A DNA stretch of 64,000 bases from Synchiropus splendidus (lineage: Eukaryota; Chordata; Actinopteri; Syngnathiformes; Callionymidae). This document shows, in pieces, positions 61,627 through 64,000 of this stretch. A program made the translations under genes and the position numbers. The notes beneath the pieces are model-generated. The model ran no database searches. It saw only the letters and a program-made list of their open reading frames with translations, and had not been told where the DNA came from. The stretch covers positions 62,001 through 126,000 of the forward strand of contig NC_071350.1 in the NCBI RefSeq assembly GCF_027744825.2, in the 5' to 3' direction. The stretch's first letter is position 1; each line of letters opens with the position of its first letter.

Positions 61627-64000
61627 TTTTAACCTCCCACTATAGCAGAAAGGGTCTTTCTAGTAGTTGCACATCAAATCTAAACTGTCTGAAGTGTTTT
61701 TCCAAAGTTATCAACACTTTTATGTTTGGCGTTCCGAAACCCACCTTATCTCAGGCTGAAAAGCGTTTTTACGCATTGTGCCATAACTTTTCAGGGAAGC
61801 TTCAGAACATGAAATTTTAACCTCCCACTATAGCAGAAAGGGTCTTTCTAGTAGGTGCACATCAAATCTAAGCTGTCTGAAGTGTTTTTCGAAAGTTATC
61901 AACACTTTTATGTTTGGCGTTCCGAAACCCACCTTATCTCAGGCTGAAAAGCGTTTTTGTGCATTGTGCCATAACTTTTCAGGGAAGCTTCAGAACATGA
62001 AATTTTAACCTCCCACTATAGCAGAAAGGGTCTTTCTAGTAGTTGCACATCAAATCTAAACTGTCTGAAGTGTTTTTCCAAAGTTATTAACACTTTTATG
62101 TTTGGCGTTCCGAAACCCACCTTATCTCAGGCTGAAAAGCGTTTTTGTGCATTGTGCCATAACTTTTCAGGGAAGCTTCAGAACATGAAATTTTAACCTC
62201 CCACTATAGCAGAAAGGGTCTTTCTAGTAGTTGCACATCAAATCTAAACTGTCTGAAGTGTTTTTCCAAAGTTATTAACACTTTTATGTTTGGCGTTCCG
62301 AAACCCACCTTATCTCAGGCTGAAAAGCGTTTTTGTGCATTGTGCCATAACTTTTCAGGGAAGCTTCAGAACATGAAATTTTAACCTCCCACTATAGCAG
62401 AAAGGGTCTTTCTAGTAGTTGCACATCAAATCTAAACTGTCTGAAGTGTTTTTCCAAAGTTATTAACACTTTTATGTTTGGCGTTCCGAAACCCACCTTA
62501 TCTCAGGCTGAAAAGCGTTTTTGTGCATTGTGCCATAACTTTTCAGGGAAGCTTCAGAACATGAAATTTTAACCTCCCACTATAGCAGAAAGGGTCTTTC
62601 TAGTAGTTGCACATCAAATCTAAACTGTCTGAAGTGTTTTTCCAAAGTTATCAACACTTTTATGTTTGGCGTTCCGAAACCCACCTTATCTCAGGCTGAA
62701 AAGCGTTTTTGTGCATTGTGCCATAACTTTTCAGGGAAGCTTCAGAACATGAAATTTTAACCTCCCACTATAGCAGAAAGGGTCTTTCTAGTAGTTGCAC
62801 ATCAAATCTAAACTGTCTGAAGTGTTTTTCCAAAGTTATCAACACTTTTATGTTTGGCGTTCCGAAACCCACCTTATCTCAGGCTGAAAAGCGTTTTTAC
62901 GCATTGTGCCATAACTTTTCAGGGAAGCTTCAGAACATGAAATTTTAACCTCCCACTATAGCAGAAAGGGTCTTTCTAGTAGGTGCACATCAAATCTAAG
63001 CTCTCTGAAGTGTTTTTCGAAAGTTATCAACACTTTTATGTTTGGCGTTCCGAAACCCACCTTATCTCAGGCTGAAAAGCGTTTTTGTGCATTGTGCCAT
63101 AACTTTTCAGGGAAGCTTCAGAACATGAAATTTTAACCTCCCACTATAGCAGAAAGGGTCTTTCTAGTAGTTGCACATCAAATCTAAACTGTCTGAAGTG
63201 TTTTTCCAAAGTTATTAACACTTTTATGTTTGGCGTTCCGAAACCCACCTTATCTCAGGCTGAAAAGCGTTTTTGTGCATTGTGCCATAACTTTTCAGGG
63301 AAGCTTCAGAACATGAAATTTTAACCTCCCACTATAGCAGAAAGGGTCTTTCTAGTAGTTGCACATCAAATCTAAACTGTCTGAAGTGTTTTTCCAAAGT
63401 TATCAACACTTTTATGTTTGGCGTTCCGAAACCCACCTTATCTCAGGCTGAAAAGCGTTTTTGTGCATTGTGCCATAACTTTTCAGGGAAGCTTCAGAAC
63501 ATGAAATTTTAACCTCCCACTATAGCAGAAAGGGTCTTGCTAGTAGTTGCACATCAAATCTAAGCTGTCTGAAGTGTTTTTCAAAAGTTATCAACACTTT
63601 TATGTTTGGCGTTCCGAAACCCACCTTATCTCAGGCTGAAAAGCGTTTTTGTGCATTGTGCCATAACTTTTCAGGAAAGCTTCAGAACATGAAATTTTAA
63701 CCTCCCACTATAGCAGAAAGGGTCTTTCTAGTAGGTGCACATCAAATCTAAGCTCTCTGAAGTGTTTTTCGAAAGTTATCAACACTTTTATGTTTGGCGT
63801 TCCGAAACCCACCTTATCTCAGGCTGAAAAGCGTTTTTGTGCATTGTGCCATAACTTTTCAGGAAAGCTTCAGAACATGAAATTTTAACCTCCCACTATA
63901 GCAGAAAGGGTCTTTCTAGTAGTTGCACATCAAATCTAAACTGTCTGAAGTGTTTTTCCAAAGTTATTAACACTTTTATGTTTGGCGTTCCGAAACCCAC
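61627..64000 (+). repeat. Right-edge segment, monomers 329-341
   Basis: The order is 5 1 4 4 4 7 5 3 4 7 2 3 4, with the last repeat cut at 118 bp by the window end. The run 1 4 4 7 5 3 4 is shared with monomers 270-276 and 296-302, but with a third type 4 here. Monomer 339 has CTTGCTAG, altering the same base (position 33) that is A in monomers 246 and 303. The array shows no decay at this edge, so it continues beyond the window. Confidence 0.88.

Larger units (their letters stand above)
1..64000 (+). repeat. 188-bp satellite DNA array spanning the window
   Basis: The sequence is a head-to-tail array of a 188-bp monomer with no interruption. Repeat starts (the TTTT before AACCTCCC) lie at 1, 189, 377, 565 and so on. 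The register is preserved to 64000 apart from +2 bp in monomer 79 and -40 bp in monomer 196. All copies have the same orientation. Copies of one haplotype are nearly identical, and haplotypes differ from each other at only a few linked sites. The consensus has about 75 G+C in 188 bases. No reading frame stays open: 188 is not a multiple of 3, so each frame rotates through the stops. What is seen is a homogenised tandem array. That such arrays usually form centromeric or pericentromeric heterochromatin in eukaryotes is general knowledge, and placing this one at a centromere is inference. The family and the species are not recognised. Confidence 0.99.

Noticed and set aside
1..64000. CRISPR array
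   Set aside because: There are no short repeats separated by unique spacers. The whole 188-bp unit repeats, with only substitutions between copies, and there are no cas genes.
1..64000. Promoters, terminators or small RNA genes
   Set aside because: AT-rich runs such as CTTTTATG and short dyads recur in every monomer, and none is associated with a transcription unit that I can support.
1..64000. Assembly artefact producing the repeats
   Set aside because: Ordered private marks, chimeric junctions and block copies of different length argue for real structure, although copy numbers inside duplicated blocks could still be misassembled and need long-read support.

Overview
The whole window is one tandem satellite DNA array. 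A 188-bp monomer, about 40% G+C by hand count of the consensus, is repeated head to tail on one strand from base 1 to base 64000. I count 340 full repeat positions plus a 118-bp partial copy at the right edge. The arithmetic closes exactly: 340 x 188, plus 2 bp (one TC insertion near 14791), minus 40 bp (one deleted monomer at 36663-36810), plus 118 = 64000. Every other monomer therefore keeps its length. I see no gene, RNA gene, transposon, inversion or non-satellite spacer. The array runs off both ends. This pattern is that of eukaryotic centromeric or pericentromeric heterochromatin, probably from a long-read assembly. I do not recognise the monomer family and cannot name the species.

Monomers fall into a few haplotypes defined by linked bases at monomer positions 41, 58, 61, 77, 86, 145-146 and 170 (position 1 is the first T of TTTTAACCTC). 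I number them 1-8: type 1 = G41 G58 G61 G77 C86 GT145 G170; type 2 = T41 G58 G61 A77 C86 GT A170; type 3 = G41 G58 C61 G77 C86 GT, with G or A at 170; type 4 = T41 A58 G61 C77 T86 GT G170; type 5 = T41 A58 G61 C77 C86 AC G170; type 6 = T41 G58 G61 C77 C86, with AC or GT; type 7 = T41 A58 G61 C77 C86 GT G170; type 8 = a type 1/2 hybrid with G41 and A77. An 'x' marks other hybrids. Monomer n (written Mn) starts at 1+188(n-1) for n=1-79, at 14855+188(n-80) for n=80-196, and at 36811+188(n-197) for n=197-341.

The order of types is not a simple higher-order repeat but a mosaic of duplicated multi-monomer blocks. From the left: a block with fixed ends seen three times at 31, 38 and 11 monomers (1-15042); a 21-monomer block seen twice around an extra copy of its first 8 monomers (16547-25946); a 23-monomer block seen in near-tandem with a later third copy (26699-34970 and 39067-42638); a region that repeatedly reuses a 1-6-3-4 cassette and holds the one deleted monomer (34971-39066); a region with no type 6 or 8 monomers (42639-59558) that contains a 6-monomer unit (7-5-3-4-5-1, with a private ACAC mark) three times; and a right end that reuses left-hand cassettes in shortened form. 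Several monomers are chimeras that mark crossover points. The 70-codon open frames in the window are explained by loss of one stop codon in single monomers and are not genes.
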